Below, piece by piece: positions 17,219 through 25,478 of a stretch of 64,000 nt of DNA. Source of the stretch: Qipengyuania sp. S6317L1 (lineage in GTDB: Bacteria > Pseudomonadota > Alphaproteobacteria > Sphingomonadales > Sphingomonadaceae); the NCBI RefSeq assembly GCF_023015615.1, contig NZ_JALKAJ010000002.1:124001-188000 (forward strand). Reading direction: 5' to 3'. The position numbers and the translations under genes are program-made. How positions within the stretch are numbered: the stretch's first letter is position 1; each line of letters begins with the position of its first letter. The notes under the pieces are model-generated. The model saw only the letters and a program-made list of their open reading frames with translations, did not search any database and was not told the origin of the DNA.

Positions 17219-18001
17219 ATGACTAAACGCTGCGAAGGCAAACTCGCACTCGTTACCGGCGGCGCTCAAGGGTTGGGCCGCGCGCATTGCATCCGTCTGG
17301 CGCAGGAAGGCGCGCGCGTTCTTGCCACCGATATCAACGGCGAAGGGGCTGCGGAAACCGCGAAAATCGTCAACGCCGAAATGGGCGCTGGCACCGCTTT
17401 TTCGATCAGCCACGATGTCACCGACCCCGCCGCATGGGAAGCCGCCGTGGACGCGGCGCGCGAGCAGATGGGCGGACTTAATGTGCTGGTCAACAACGCT
17501 GGCATCGGCGTTCCGGGCAATATCGAGGATTGCGACTTTGCCGATTGGCAGCGGTGCTTTTCAATCAATGTCGACAGCATTTTTCACGGCTGCCAGAAGG
17601 CGCTGCCCCTGATGCGCGAGCACGCGCCGGGTTCGATCATCAACATCAGCTCGATCGCCGGCCTTATCGCAAGCGACACCATGCCCGCCTACAACGCCTC
17701 CAAGGCGAGCGTGTGGATGCTGTCCAAATCCATCGCCCTGCACTGCGCGAAGAAGAATATGCAGATCCGCTGCAATTCGGTGCACCCGACCTTTGTCGAT
17801 ACCCCGATCCTTGATGGAACGGCCAAGTCCGCGCAGCTTGACAAGGACGTTCTGCTGGAAAAACTCGCGCGGCAAATCCCGCTGAAATTTGTGGGCGAAC
17901 CCAACGATATCGCCAATGCGGTGGTCTATCTCGCGAGCGATGAAAGCCGCTTTATGACCGGCGCAGAGATCAAGCTGGATGGCGGTATCTCGGCGATGTA
18001 G
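17219..18001 (+). CDS. SDR family oxidoreductase
   Basis: The 260-residue classical short-chain dehydrogenase starts at ATG 17219 after GGGAGAG; the reading from 17126 overlaps the NUDIX gene and is unlikely. Motifs are TGGAQGLG (cofactor binding), the acidic D in LATDINGEG favouring NAD, NNAG, catalytic Ser in NISSIAG and YNASK. A C-terminal DGGISAM is typical. It resembles hydroxysteroid or cyclic alcohol dehydrogenases, but the substrate is not determinable. A bidirectional terminator follows the stop. Confidence 0.85.
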   Translation: MTKRCEGKLALVTGGAQGLGRAHCIRLAQEGARVLATDINGEGAAETAKIVNAEMGAGTAFSISHDVTDPAAWEAAVDAAREQMGGLNVLVNNAGIGVPGNIEDCDFADWQRCFSINVDSIFHGCQKALPLMREHAPGSIINISSIAGLIASDTMPAYNASKASVWMLSKSIALHCAKKNMQIRCNSVHPTFVDTPILDGTAKSAQLDKDVLLEKLARQIPLKFVGEPNDIANAVVYLASDESRFMTGAEIKLDGGISAM

Positions 18002-18009
18002 GCAAAACA

Positions 18010-18036
18010 AAAGGGGCCTTGCAGAAGGGCCCCTTT
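18010..18036. terminator. Bidirectional intrinsic terminator
   Basis: AAAGGGGCC and GGCCCCTTT pair perfectly around a nine-base loop. The A and T tracts at the two ends serve both strands, ending the plus-strand SDR gene and the minus-strand PspC cluster. Confidence 0.8.
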
Positions 18037-18072
18037 ACGCTTGCGGTTCAGCGGTTCGCTTTTGAGCGATAC

Positions 18073-18288
18073 CTATTCGGCGATCAACGCAATTGCGAGG
18101 TAGATCAGGATCGGGAAACCCATCCCCAGAAGAACCGCGCCGACAAATCCGATGCGCCAGATCAGCGCGTCGACGCCCGACCAGTTGGCTAGCCCTGCGC
18201 AAACACCGAACAGCTTGCCGTTGGCTTTGTCCAGGCGAAAGCCGCCGCCTGCGGGTGGTTGGCTGTTGTTGCGGGTCAGATTGCTCAT
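18073..18288 (-). CDS. PspC-domain protein
   Basis: The 71-residue protein has a PspC domain: FRLDKANGKLFGVCAGLANWSGVDALIWRIGFV followed by a transmembrane helix (AVLLGMGFPILIYLAIALI). In phage-shock-protein systems PspC is an inner-membrane sensor that, with PspB, recruits PspA away from the sigma-54 activator PspF. The gene's ATG overlaps the stop of an upstream 53-codon ORF as ATGA. pspA, pspB and pspF are not in the window. It is the last gene of a minus-strand cluster that begins with a sigma-54-like promoter at 18852-18868. Confidence 0.88.
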   Translation of the reverse strand: MSNLTRNNSQPPAGGGFRLDKANGKLFGVCAGLANWSGVDALIWRIGFVGAVLLGMGFPILIYLAIALIAE

Positions 18289-18446
18289 GCAAGGGCTCCT
18301 ATGGTCGAAAGTGCGGCGTCGGGTGAAACGATGGATTGATTGGCAGCGTAGGTTCCTGCGACCAATATTACGGTGATCAAAAGGGCTCCGGCACCGGCCA
18401 TCACCCTGGCCGCTTTCGTGCTGGAAAGATCAAAAAACGAGTACAT
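18285..18446 (-). CDS. Small single-span membrane protein (53 aa)
   Basis: This short frame starts at ATG 18446 and ends with a TGA that overlaps the pspC ATG as ATGA, strong evidence of translation coupling. It encodes a 53-residue protein with a polar N-terminus (MYSFFDLSSTKAARV), a hydrophobic helix (MAGAGALLITVILVAGTYAA) and a tail containing SIVSPDAALS. The layout echoes the two smaller ORFs upstream. No family is recognised. An RBS is not clear (GGATAGGATA upstream). Confidence 0.6.
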   Translation of the reverse strand: MYSFFDLSSTKAARVMAGAGALLITVILVAGTYAANQSIVSPDAALSTIGALA

Positions 18447-18508
18447 TATCCTATCCTGTCAGTGGAATTTGCGGACAGCTTTTGAAGCGCTGTTCTCGTG
18501 CCCGCGCT

Positions 18509-18622
18509 TTATGCGATGGGGCTTGCGGGGATCATCGCATAAGCGGTGGCAACAACACCGGTGGTCACCATCAGGCTGAAGGCGGCGGCGAAGAAGCGGG
18601 TTGTGGTTTCGTTGGAAAACAT
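18509..18622 (-). CDS. Tiny membrane peptide (37 aa), paralogue of the 18678 ORF
   Basis: From ATG 18622, with AAAGG about ten bases upstream, this frame encodes 37 residues. The sequence has the same plan as the ORF at 18678-18788: a short N- and T-rich start, RF-x-AAAFSL, a hydrophobic span, then AYA-x-x-P-x-SP and an alanine end. Such paired conservation argues that both are real. It is probably a one-helix inner-membrane peptide of unknown function, expressed with PspC. Confidence 0.6.
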   Translation of the reverse strand: MFSNETTTRFFAAAFSLMVTTGVVATAYAMIPASPIA

Positions 18623-18677
18623 GGGTGGGGCCTTTCGTGAGTAGGGTGAGAGCTTTCGGGAGGAAAGCGTGTGGTCG

Positions 18678-18788
18678 TTATGCGATCGCTGGCGATCCAG
18701 GCACGATGGCGTAAGCGAACAGGGTTGCTGATACGACGAGTGAGAAAGCAGCAGCGACGAAGCGGTTTGCGGTGTTGTTGGCAGTCAT
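18678..18788 (-). CDS. Tiny membrane peptide (36 aa)
   Basis: The ATG at 18788 follows AGGAGA with good spacing; the longer frame back to 18869 would run across the promoter. The 36-residue product begins MTANNTANRF, has a hydrophobic helix (VAAAFSLVVSATLFAYAIV) and ends PGSPAIA. It shares RF-x-AAAFSL and the AYA...P-x-SP pattern with the next ORF downstream. It is the first gene after the sigma-54-like promoter. Confidence 0.62.
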   Translation of the reverse strand: MTANNTANRFVAAAFSLVVSATLFAYAIVPGSPAIA

Positions 18789-18851
18789 GATTGGTCTCCT
18801 AAGTTCAAGTTTTGGTTCGTTTTCCCGGCTAATCCGGGGACACCAAAGACA

Positions 18852-18868
18852 TTGCAGGAGGTGTGCCA
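18852..18868 (-). promoter_or_regulatory. Sigma-54-like (-24/-12) promoter of the PspC cluster
   Basis: The minus strand reads TGGCAC-ACCTCC-TGCAA. It has the invariant GG and GC of the -24/-12 elements at the right spacing, and differs from TGGCACG-N4-TTGCA at two positions. A start about 12 bases beyond the GC would give a leader of roughly 50 bases before ATG 18788. Sigma-54 control is known for psp operons in other proteobacteria, which supports the reading. Confidence 0.6.
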
Positions 18869-18952
18869 AACTTGAAAAATGGCGGAACTCTGCGGTTTAC
18901 GCGAAGTTACAATCCTTGCGCGCCGTTCATCATTCCGAAAGGTTGGGATTTT

Positions 18953-18991
18953 TCACCAAGAGTTAGTATCGGTGATTTTACGCTCACCAAG
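18953..18991. promoter_or_regulatory. Possible upstream activator sites
   Basis: TCACCAAG occurs at 18953-18960 and again at 18984-18991, 31 bases (about three helical turns) apart, and a GGTGA-N8-TCACC inverted repeat covers 18971-18988. They lie about 90-125 bases upstream of the sigma-54-like promoter, the usual place for enhancer-binding activators. This is inferred from position and repetition only. Confidence 0.3.
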
Positions 18992-19032
18992 GCTGTGCTT
19001 TCGTCCCGCCCCTGCTAGGCAATTTTGCAGCT

Positions 19033-20133
19033 ATGGCGCTTTCGAAAATCACCTTGCAGAATTTCCGCAACCATGCCGCAAGCGAGCTGGGGGACACGGC
19101 GCATTTCAACCTGCTTGTGGGCGAGAATGGCGCTGGCAAGACCAATGTCCTGGAGGCGATCTCGCTGCTTGCGCCGGGTCGCGGGCTAAGGCGCGCGCAT
19201 TTGGCGGATTTGGCACGCAAGACGTCCCCTGATGCAGCACCCGGAGCATTCGCCATCGGTGCGACCCTGATCGAGCAGGGCCAGACGTCGGCGCGCATCG
19301 GCACCTACACCGAAAGCCAGCGACCCACCCGCCGGCTTGTGCGGATCAACGGGGCGGAAGCAAAATCCTCTGCGCTCAGCGAATGGCACGCCGTGGCCTG
19401 GCTGACCCCTTCAATGGACGGCCTTTTCACTGATAGCGCGGGCGCAAGGCGCCGCTATATCGACCGTATGGCGCTGGCGATTGAGCCCACTCATGCGCGC
19501 CACGTCAACCAGTTGGAAACGGCTCTTCGCGAACGCAATCGCCTGCTCGAAGAACGCAGCGATGCCCGCTGGCTCGACGCGATAGAGGCGCAGGCCGCGC
19601 AGCACGGCAGCATGGTGGCCGAGACGCGAGCCTCGCTTGTTGCGCGCCTTTCGGATGAGCTTTCCGCCCTCCCCGCAGAACCGTTTGCGCGCCCTATCCT
19701 CACCTATCGCCCCGGCGGCCCGACGGGTCCGGAGGAATTGCTCGCTCAATTTGCGCGCAGCCGTCCACGCGACCGAGCCGCTGGCAGAGCCCTCACCGGC
19801 CCGCACCGCGATGAACTGGAAGTGGTGATGGCCACCAAGGACCGTTCCCCCGGCCCGCCTGCCGCCAGCTGTTCGACCGGCGAACAAAAGGCGATGCTGA
19901 TCGCGATCACGCTGGCGCACGGCGTTCTGGCATCGTCTGGCCGCCCCAGCGTGCTGTTACTCGATGAAGTCGCCGCCCACCTCGATCCGGTGCGGCGCAA
20001 AGCGTTGTTTGACCGCTTGCGCGCGGGCAAGGCACAGGTGTGGATGACCGGAACAGAGCTTGCGCCTTTTGCCGACATTCAGGAAGAAGCCGCCATCTGG
20101 CGGGTCAGCGGCGGGACGTTGGAGAGGCTCTGA
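19033..20133 (+). CDS. recF: DNA replication/repair protein RecF
   Basis: RecF binds single/double-strand DNA junctions and, with RecO and RecR, loads RecA at gaps. The 366 residues open with ITLQNFRNHAASEL and the Walker A GENGAGKTN, then DGLFTDSAGARRRYIDRMAL and GPHRDELEVV. The C-terminal ABC-type signature is STGEQKAML and the Walker B region VLLLDEVAAHLD. It is not next to dnaA-dnaN-gyrB here. It is divergent from the PspC cluster and convergent with the esterase gene, with two bases between stops. Confidence 0.95.
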   Translation: MALSKITLQNFRNHAASELGDTAHFNLLVGENGAGKTNVLEAISLLAPGRGLRRAHLADLARKTSPDAAPGAFAIGATLIEQGQTSARIGTYTESQRPTRRLVRINGAEAKSSALSEWHAVAWLTPSMDGLFTDSAGARRRYIDRMALAIEPTHARHVNQLETALRERNRLLEERSDARWLDAIEAQAAQHGSMVAETRASLVARLSDELSALPAEPFARPILTYRPGGPTGPEELLAQFARSRPRDRAAGRALTGPHRDELEVVMATKDRSPGPPAASCSTGEQKAMLIAITLAHGVLASSGRPSVLLLDEVAAHLDPVRRKALFDRLRAGKAQVWMTGTELAPFADIQEEAAIWRVSGGTLERL

Positions 20134-20135
20134 CG

Positions 20136-20882
20136 CTATTGTTCGGCCTCGTCCTCTGGCAGGGCCGCCGCCACCTCATCGACAGTCGAAGCGACCAGCG
20201 CCTCTATCCCTTCGGCGGTGGGATGGATGCGGTCATCCTGGAACAATTCTGGCCGCGTGTAGATGTCTTCGAGCCAGAAATCGATCAGCGCGGTATCATA
20301 CTGCTCGGCCAAATCGGCATAGATCGCATCGAAAGCTTCCTGATACTCAGCGCCATAATTGGGCGGAGAGCGCATCCCCATAATGAGCACCGGCACATCG
20401 GCCCCGCGCAAGGTGGTCAGCATCGCTTCGAAATTGGCGCGCGTTTCCTCTGGCGAGATACCGCGCAGCAGGTCATTGCCGCCCAGTTCAAGGATGAACA
20501 GGTCCGGCGTCGCCTCCTGCCCTTCCAGCGTAAAGGCCAACCGGTCGCGGCCCGCACGGCTCGTATCGCCCGAAACGCCTGCGTCAATCACCCGCGCATT
20601 GATCCCGCGCGCTCTCAACGCGCCTTCGAGTTTTTCCGGATACCCTTCCGGCTCTGCAAGATTGTAGCCTGCAAAAAGGCTGTCCCCGAAGGCGACGATC
20701 CGCACCTCTTCGCCCATTACGGGAACGGGCATGGCGCCCTCTTCAAAAGCTGCATCGCCGCTCGCCTCTGGTGCGTCTTCGACGGGCACTTCTGCCCCGC
20801 AAGCAACCAGTGCCAGCGCAGCGACGGGACCCAGTATGGTTTTCACACGTAGTGTATTACTCTGCCAGAAGCGCATGAGCAT
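20136..20882 (-). CDS. tesA: GDSL/SGNH lipoprotein esterase, TesA-like
   Basis: The 248-residue esterase starts at ATG 20882 with AGAGG seven bases upstream. It has a lipoprotein signal (LGPVAALALVAC) and an acidic linker before the SGNH domain. The catalytic blocks are AFGDSLFAGY (Ser), the oxyanion GVSGDTSRAGRDRL and LELGGNDLLRG (Asn), and DRIHPTAEG (Asp and His). The family includes lysophospholipase L1/thioesterase TesA and arylesterases. It is divergent from an ABC exporter resembling YbbA-YbbP, the arrangement known for tesA in E. coli. The lipid anchor is a difference from the soluble enzyme. Confidence 0.85.
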   Translation of the reverse strand: MLMRFWQSNTLRVKTILGPVAALALVACGAEVPVEDAPEASGDAAFEEGAMPVPVMGEEVRIVAFGDSLFAGYNLAEPEGYPEKLEGALRARGINARVIDAGVSGDTSRAGRDRLAFTLEGQEATPDLFILELGGNDLLRGISPEETRANFEAMLTTLRGADVPVLIMGMRSPPNYGAEYQEAFDAIYADLAEQYDTALIDFWLEDIYTRPELFQDDRIHPTAEGIEALVASTVDEVAAALPEDEAEQ

Positions 20883-20941
20883 CTGCGAACCTCTTGAATT
20901 GCTACTTGTTTGAAAATTGCCTCTATCCCATCTGGAACCCA

Positions 20942-21727
20942 ATGACAAAAGCCGCAACACAGCCAGCCCCCGCGCCCACCCCTGCCCCCGCTCACGATGC
21001 CCCCGCGCACAATGCCCCGCTCGCAATCAGCGCGCGTGGATTGGCCCTCACGCTCGGTTCGTCCAGCGCCCCGGTCGAGATCCTCAAGGGCATCGACCTC
21101 GATATCGAAGTGGGCGAAGTGGTGGCCCTGCTCGGCCCGTCGGGATCGGGCAAAAGCTCGCTCATGGCAGTGCTTTCAGGGTTGGAGCGCGCAAGCGGCG
21201 GGTCGCTGACCGTTGCAGGACAGGATTTTGCCTCGCTCGATGAAGATGGGTTGGCCGCCGCGCGCCGGGGGCGGATCGGCATTGTGCTGCAAGCCTTCCA
21301 CCTTTTGCCCACCATGACCGCAACAGAAAACGTGGCGACCCCGATGGAGCTTGCGGGAAGCAAGGATGCAAGCCCCCGCGCCCGAGAGGAATTGACCGCC
21401 GTTGGCCTTGCCCACCGCACCGACCATTACCCCACACAGCTTTCCGGCGGCGAGCAGCAACGCGTCGCCATTGCCAGAGCCACCGCGCCTCGCCCCACGC
21501 TGATCTTCGCCGATGAGCCCACCGGCAATTTAGACGCATCGACGGGAGAGGAGATCGTCGAACTTCTCTTTACCCGCCGCGCGGAAACTGGTGCGACCTT
21601 GCTGATTATCACCCACGATGCGAGCCTTGCCGAAAGATGCGAGCGCGTCCTCACCATGGCGGACGGCGTAATCGTATCGGACCGCCGCACCACCAACGCA
21701 GCGCCAGCGGTTGAGGCCGCGGAATGA
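20942..21727 (+). CDS. ybbA: ABC transporter ATP-binding protein, YbbA-like
   Basis: The 261-residue ATPase of the LolD/MacB type starts at ATG 20942. An unusual alanine/proline-rich N-terminus precedes the domain. Motifs are Walker A GPSGSGKSS, Q-loop IVLQAFHLLP, signature LSGGEQQRV, Walker B LIFADEPTGNLD and the H-loop IITHD. Its stop overlaps the start of the permease as ATGA, and the two form one exporter. The divergent tesA suggests lipid- or envelope-related export; the substrate is unknown. Confidence 0.88.
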   Translation: MTKAATQPAPAPTPAPAHDAPAHNAPLAISARGLALTLGSSSAPVEILKGIDLDIEVGEVVALLGPSGSGKSSLMAVLSGLERASGGSLTVAGQDFASLDEDGLAAARRGRIGIVLQAFHLLPTMTATENVATPMELAGSKDASPRAREELTAVGLAHRTDHYPTQLSGGEQQRVAIARATAPRPTLIFADEPTGNLDASTGEEIVELLFTRRAETGATLLIITHDASLAERCERVLTMADGVIVSDRRTTNAAPAVEAAE

Positions 21728-24273
21728 GCGCGGATAGCGCGGCCACGCACGGTCTTGGCTGGGCCGATGCGTGGAACATCGCCCGGCGCGATCTGAATGC
21801 GCGGTTCAAGGGATTGCGGCTCCTGCTGGTGTGCATATTCCTTGGCACGGCGGCGCTCGCCGCGATCGGCACGCTCACCGCCTCGATCGAGCGCGAGCTT
21901 GAAAGCTCGGGGCGCGAACTTCTCGGCGGCGATCTTGAGGTTGAAGTCTGGCAGCGTGACCTGTCATCCGACGAACTGGCCACTTTAAGCGAATATGGCG
22001 AAGTGTCCGGCGGTTACCGCCTGCAAGCCATGGCCAGCACCGATGACGCCGCCGCGCCGGTTGAACTTAAATCGGTTGAAGACAATTATCCGCTGTTCGG
22101 GACACTCACCCTGACCGATGGCACCAAGGCCACGGCGCCCAGCGGCAACAACGCCTATCTCGCACAAGGGGCATTGGATCGCCTCGGCATCGAAGTGGGC
22201 GACAGTTTTCGCGTAGGCACGATGAGCATGGTGGCCGCTGGTGTGATCGCGAACGAGCCTGATCGTCTGTCGGAAGGGTTCCAGCTTGGGCCGACGGTGA
22301 TCGTTGACAAAAACGTGCCGATTGATGCTGGCCTCCTACAGCCCGGATCGCTCTATCAGAGCAAATACCGCATCGCTTTTGACGATGCCGGGGTCGATCC
22401 CGAAGGGGTCGAGGAAGCCCTCACCGAGGCGTTTCCCAATGCCGGATTTGATTTCCGCAACCGCGACCGCGCCTCGCCCGGCGCTGACCGGTTCGTGACG
22501 CGCATGAGCGACTTTTTGACGCTTGTCGGGCTTGCCGCTCTGGTGATCGCAGGGATCGGGATTGCAGGAGGCGTCTCCTCCTATCTCGACCAGCGCCGCG
22601 CGAGCATTGCGACATTGAAAGTGCTCGGCGCATCAAGCCGCGACATTGTGCGCATTTACGCGCTTCAGATTGCCGTTGCCGCAGTCGTGGGCAGCGCGCT
22701 TGGCCTTGCCACCGGCGTTCTGGTCACACCGTTTCTCGGTATGGCCTTGGAAGGGCTTTTGCCTGTCGAGGGCGGCTTTGTGATCGAGCCTGCGCCGCTG
22801 CTGCTTGCGGGTGGTTATGGCATTCTCGTCGCCTTTGCCTTTGCCTCCGCGCCGCTGCTACGTGCGCGTTCTTTCCCGGCAATGGCCCTGATGCGCAGCC
22901 GCATCGTGCCGCTGTCGCGTGACAAGCGCGCGCTCTTCGCCACTGCCGCCGGGCTTGTCGCAATCTGTGTGTTGGCGCTTGTCACATCGAGCCAGGTTCT
23001 TCTGACCGCAGGGTTCCTTGTGGGCGCCGGGCTCGCTCTTCTGGCGCTCGCGGCGCTTGGCCTCGGGTTGCAATATGCGGCGCGCAAACTGCCACGCCCG
23101 TCCAACCCGCTCCTGCGATCTGCGCTTGCGAACATTCACCGCCCCGGCGCACCGACCAGCGCGCTTGTAACAGCGCTCGGCTTCGGGCTTGCCGCCTTTG
23201 TGCTGCTTGCCGCGATCCAAAGCGCGATTGACGGCAATATCCAATCCCGCGTCCCCAAAGAGGCGCCGGATTATGTCGTAATTGACCTGGCGCCCGAAAA
23301 CGAGGCGCAGTTTACCGAGCTCGTAACCTCACCTTTCCCCGATGCCGTCGTTCGCACGGTCCCCACGATGCGCGGCGCGGTTCTCGCCTTTGGTCCTGAA
23401 GGGGACATGCAACGCACCGCCGATCTTGAGGAGATCCCCGATGGCGCATGGGCGCTTCGCGGGGAGCGCGGCATCACCTATTCCGACACCGCCCCCGATG
23501 GCAGCCGCGTGGTCGAAGGATCGTGGTGGAGCCCGTTCCATACCGGTGAGCCGCTCGTCTCCATCGACAAGGAATTTGCCGACGCCGCAGGGCTTGAGGT
23601 GGGCGATATGCTGACCATGGGTATCCTTGGCCAAACCCGCGATGTGCGCATTGCAAACTTACGCGAAATCGACTGGGAAACCATGGGGTTCAATTTCACC
23701 ATGGTCTTTTCCCGCAACGCCATTTCCGATGTCCCGCACAAGCTTTCTGCGACCATCGACCTGCCTGATGGCGCCAGCACGCAGGAGCGGGCCGAACTGC
23801 TGCGCGCGATGGTGCGCGAATATCCGTCAAGCTCTGTCGTCGAAGTCGGCGATGTGCTGGTCCAGGCGGCGACATTGCTTGAACAGGTGGGTCTTGCGAC
23901 CCTTGCCGCTGCTGCGGTCGCAGTGCTCGCTGGTCTTGCTGTTCTGATGGGAGCCATCGCGGCTGCGCGTGCGGCGCGGACGTATGACACGGTGGTTTTG
24001 AGGGTGATGGGCGCAAGCCGCCGTCAGATCCTTGGCCTGCAATTGGCCGAATACGGGCTTATCGCGGGCGCTCTGGCGCTTGTGGCGCTGGCGCTCGGCT
24101 CCGGCCTTGCGTGGGTAATTATCACCCAGCTGTTCGAATTTGACTGGTTGCCCGATTGGGGCGTGGTGCTCGCCGTGCTTGGCATGGGGCTGGCGATGGT
24201 GCTCGCCTTTGCGCTTGGCGGATCGCTCCCGCTGCTGCGCGCAAAACCGGCACAGGCGCTAAGGGAGCTTTGA
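21724..24273 (+). CDS. ybbP: ABC transporter permease, FtsX-like (YbbP)
   Basis: The 849-residue permease has an N-terminal transmembrane helix (LLLVCIFLGTAALAAIGTL), a large periplasmic domain, and FtsX modules. The first module is near residues 260-400 (FLTLVGLAALVIAGIGIAGG...) and a second lies at the C-terminus (TLAAAAVAVLAGLAVLMGAI...VLRVMGASRRQILGLQ). A further hydrophobic block lies between them. Duplicated FtsX domains and this size match YbbP/DUF214 proteins. It overlaps the ATPase gene by ATGA. Confidence 0.88.
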   Translation: MSADSAATHGLGWADAWNIARRDLNARFKGLRLLLVCIFLGTAALAAIGTLTASIERELESSGRELLGGDLEVEVWQRDLSSDELATLSEYGEVSGGYRLQAMASTDDAAAPVELKSVEDNYPLFGTLTLTDGTKATAPSGNNAYLAQGALDRLGIEVGDSFRVGTMSMVAAGVIANEPDRLSEGFQLGPTVIVDKNVPIDAGLLQPGSLYQSKYRIAFDDAGVDPEGVEEALTEAFPNAGFDFRNRDRASPGADRFVTRMSDFLTLVGLAALVIAGIGIAGGVSSYLDQRRASIATLKVLGASSRDIVRIYALQIAVAAVVGSALGLATGVLVTPFLGMALEGLLPVEGGFVIEPAPLLLAGGYGILVAFAFASAPLLRARSFPAMALMRSRIVPLSRDKRALFATAAGLVAICVLALVTSSQVLLTAGFLVGAGLALLALAALGLGLQYAARKLPRPSNPLLRSALANIHRPGAPTSALVTALGFGLAAFVLLAAIQSAIDGNIQSRVPKEAPDYVVIDLAPENEAQFTELVTSPFPDAVVRTVPTMRGAVLAFGPEGDMQRTADLEEIPDGAWALRGERGITYSDTAPDGSRVVEGSWWSPFHTGEPLVSIDKEFADAAGLEVGDMLTMGILGQTRDVRIANLREIDWETMGFNFTMVFSRNAISDVPHKLSATIDLPDGASTQERAELLRAMVREYPSSSVVEVGDVLVQAATLLEQVGLATLAAAAVAVLAGLAVLMGAIAAARAARTYDTVVLRVMGASRRQILGLQLAEYGLIAGALALVALALGSGLAWVIITQLFEFDWLPDWGVVLAVLGMGLAMVLAFALGGSLPLLRAKPAQALREL

Positions 24274-24304
24274 GACCCCGCTTAGCGCCTGCCGATTGGC
24301 CGGG

Positions 24305-24766
24305 TTACTCGAAAACTTGCGCGTTATGCGGGTCCTTGGGATCCGGGCCAAAGCGGTTCGGCCCGTCGGTTCCCGGCAATGCCATAATCACGATAAAAGC
24401 GATCGAGATGATGAAGCCGATGAGCGGGATCATGCCGCCCAAGATAAAGCCAAGATACCACCAGCCCGACATATCGCGGTCGTGGAGGCGCCGCACGGTC
24501 ACGGCAATGCTCGGGATGACAATGGCAAGGGCAAACAGGCCATAAAGGCCAAGCCCTGCCATACCCAGAGTGCCGACGCCGGCAAACGGATCAGCGTCCA
24601 CCGCATAGGGATCGGTGACCGATGTGCTCATGATCGAGAAGAAGGTCGGACCTGCAAGAACCACCGCCACGAGGGTGGTGAACAGCATGAACATCCAGAA
24701 CTCTTTGCGGCGCGAGCGGCCTGAAAACTGCGCATAGCGCTTAAGCGGTAAAATCATCCATTCCAT
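24305..24766 (-). CDS. DUF805 membrane protein
   Basis: The 153-residue protein has the DUF805 hallmarks: YAQFSGRSRRKEFWMFMLF at the N-terminus, RRLHDRDMSGWW in the middle, and LPGTDGPNRFGPDP at the C-terminus. It has about four transmembrane helices. The function of the family is unknown, although some members are linked to envelope stress. It is followed, after a short gap, by the upstream RDD gene on the same strand. Confidence 0.88.
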   Translation of the reverse strand: MEWMILPLKRYAQFSGRSRRKEFWMFMLFTTLVAVVLAGPTFFSIMSTSVTDPYAVDADPFAGVGTLGMAGLGLYGLFALAIVIPSIAVTVRRLHDRDMSGWWYLGFILGGMIPLIGFIISIAFIVIMALPGTDGPNRFGPDPKDPHNAQVFE

Positions 24767-24856
24767 TACGTGATCCCCTTTCGTGTGGTCGCTCCAATTC
24801 GACCCTTCAACTTAACCCTCAATGCGGCAAGCAGCGCCCCTCAGCGCCGCCGCCCC

Positions 24857-25324
24857 TTACTCAAAAACGTCGGTGTCGATGTGGCTTTCACCCGGTTTCG
24901 CCTGCAGGACCAGAGTGCTGCAGATGATGTCGTGCAGGCCCTGCTTGCGACCGGTGAACGCGACCATGATGTATCCGATCAACAGCAGTAGCCCTGACAG
25001 GATTTTCGCAAAATAGCGGCCAATTGCGCGCAAGGGCGAAATCCGGCGGCCATCAAGGTCGGTCACAACCAGTCCCAATGCAGCTTTGCCCGGTGTCGCT
25101 TGGCGCGCAGACGATTCAAAGCCCGCAAAATAAGCAATGCCGATTATGAAAAGCACGAGGTTGAGAAGCGGCGAATCCGATTGTGTGTTGGCGGAAAATC
25201 CGCCCGCAGTGGTGTCCGTGACCGTCTCACCAAAAGCAAACAGCAGCGCGAATTGCACGACCATCAAAATGACGAAGTCGATCAGATAGGCAACGACGCG
25301 AAGCCAAAAACCACCATAATTCAT
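24857..25324 (-). CDS. RDD family membrane protein
   Basis: The 155-residue protein starts at ATG 25324; the extension to 25456 crosses a terminator and is rejected. RDD features are FWLRVVAYLIDFVIL (Arg and Asp in TM1), ATPGKAALGLVVTDLDGRRISPLRAIGRYF, and a last segment GRKQGLHDIICSTLVL with a conserved HD. Three transmembrane helices are likely. The family is small and some members act in transport. Located just downstream of the TonB receptor terminator, it may form a unit with the DUF805 gene. Confidence 0.87.
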   Translation of the reverse strand: MNYGGFWLRVVAYLIDFVILMVVQFALLFAFGETVTDTTAGGFSANTQSDSPLLNLVLFIIGIAYFAGFESSARQATPGKAALGLVVTDLDGRRISPLRAIGRYFAKILSGLLLLIGYIMVAFTGRKQGLHDIICSTLVLQAKPGESHIDTDVFE

Positions 25325-25417
25325 TATATTGCCCCTAACCCCTTGTAGGGATGCAAAACTACACGAGCGCAGGCGCAACACAAGACCAAGAAGGGCGCGC
25401 CTTTGCGTTGCTCCACG

Positions 25418-25453
25418 AAAAAGCCCCGCCGCAAGTTTCCTTGCGAGCGGGGC
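25418..25453 (-). terminator. Terminator of the TonB receptor gene
   Basis: The minus strand has GCCCCGC-T-CGCAAG, loop GAAA, CTTGCG-G-CGGGGC and TTTTT. This strong stem with one mismatch and a T-run lies 26 bases after the receptor's stop. Confidence 0.85.
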
Positions 25454-25478
25454 CAATTCTTTCAGCTAATCGCGATGA

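Noticed and set aside
25325-25456. Extended N-terminus of the RDD protein
   Set aside because: The extension would translate the terminator of the TonB receptor gene, and the internal ATG at 25324 starts the conserved domain.
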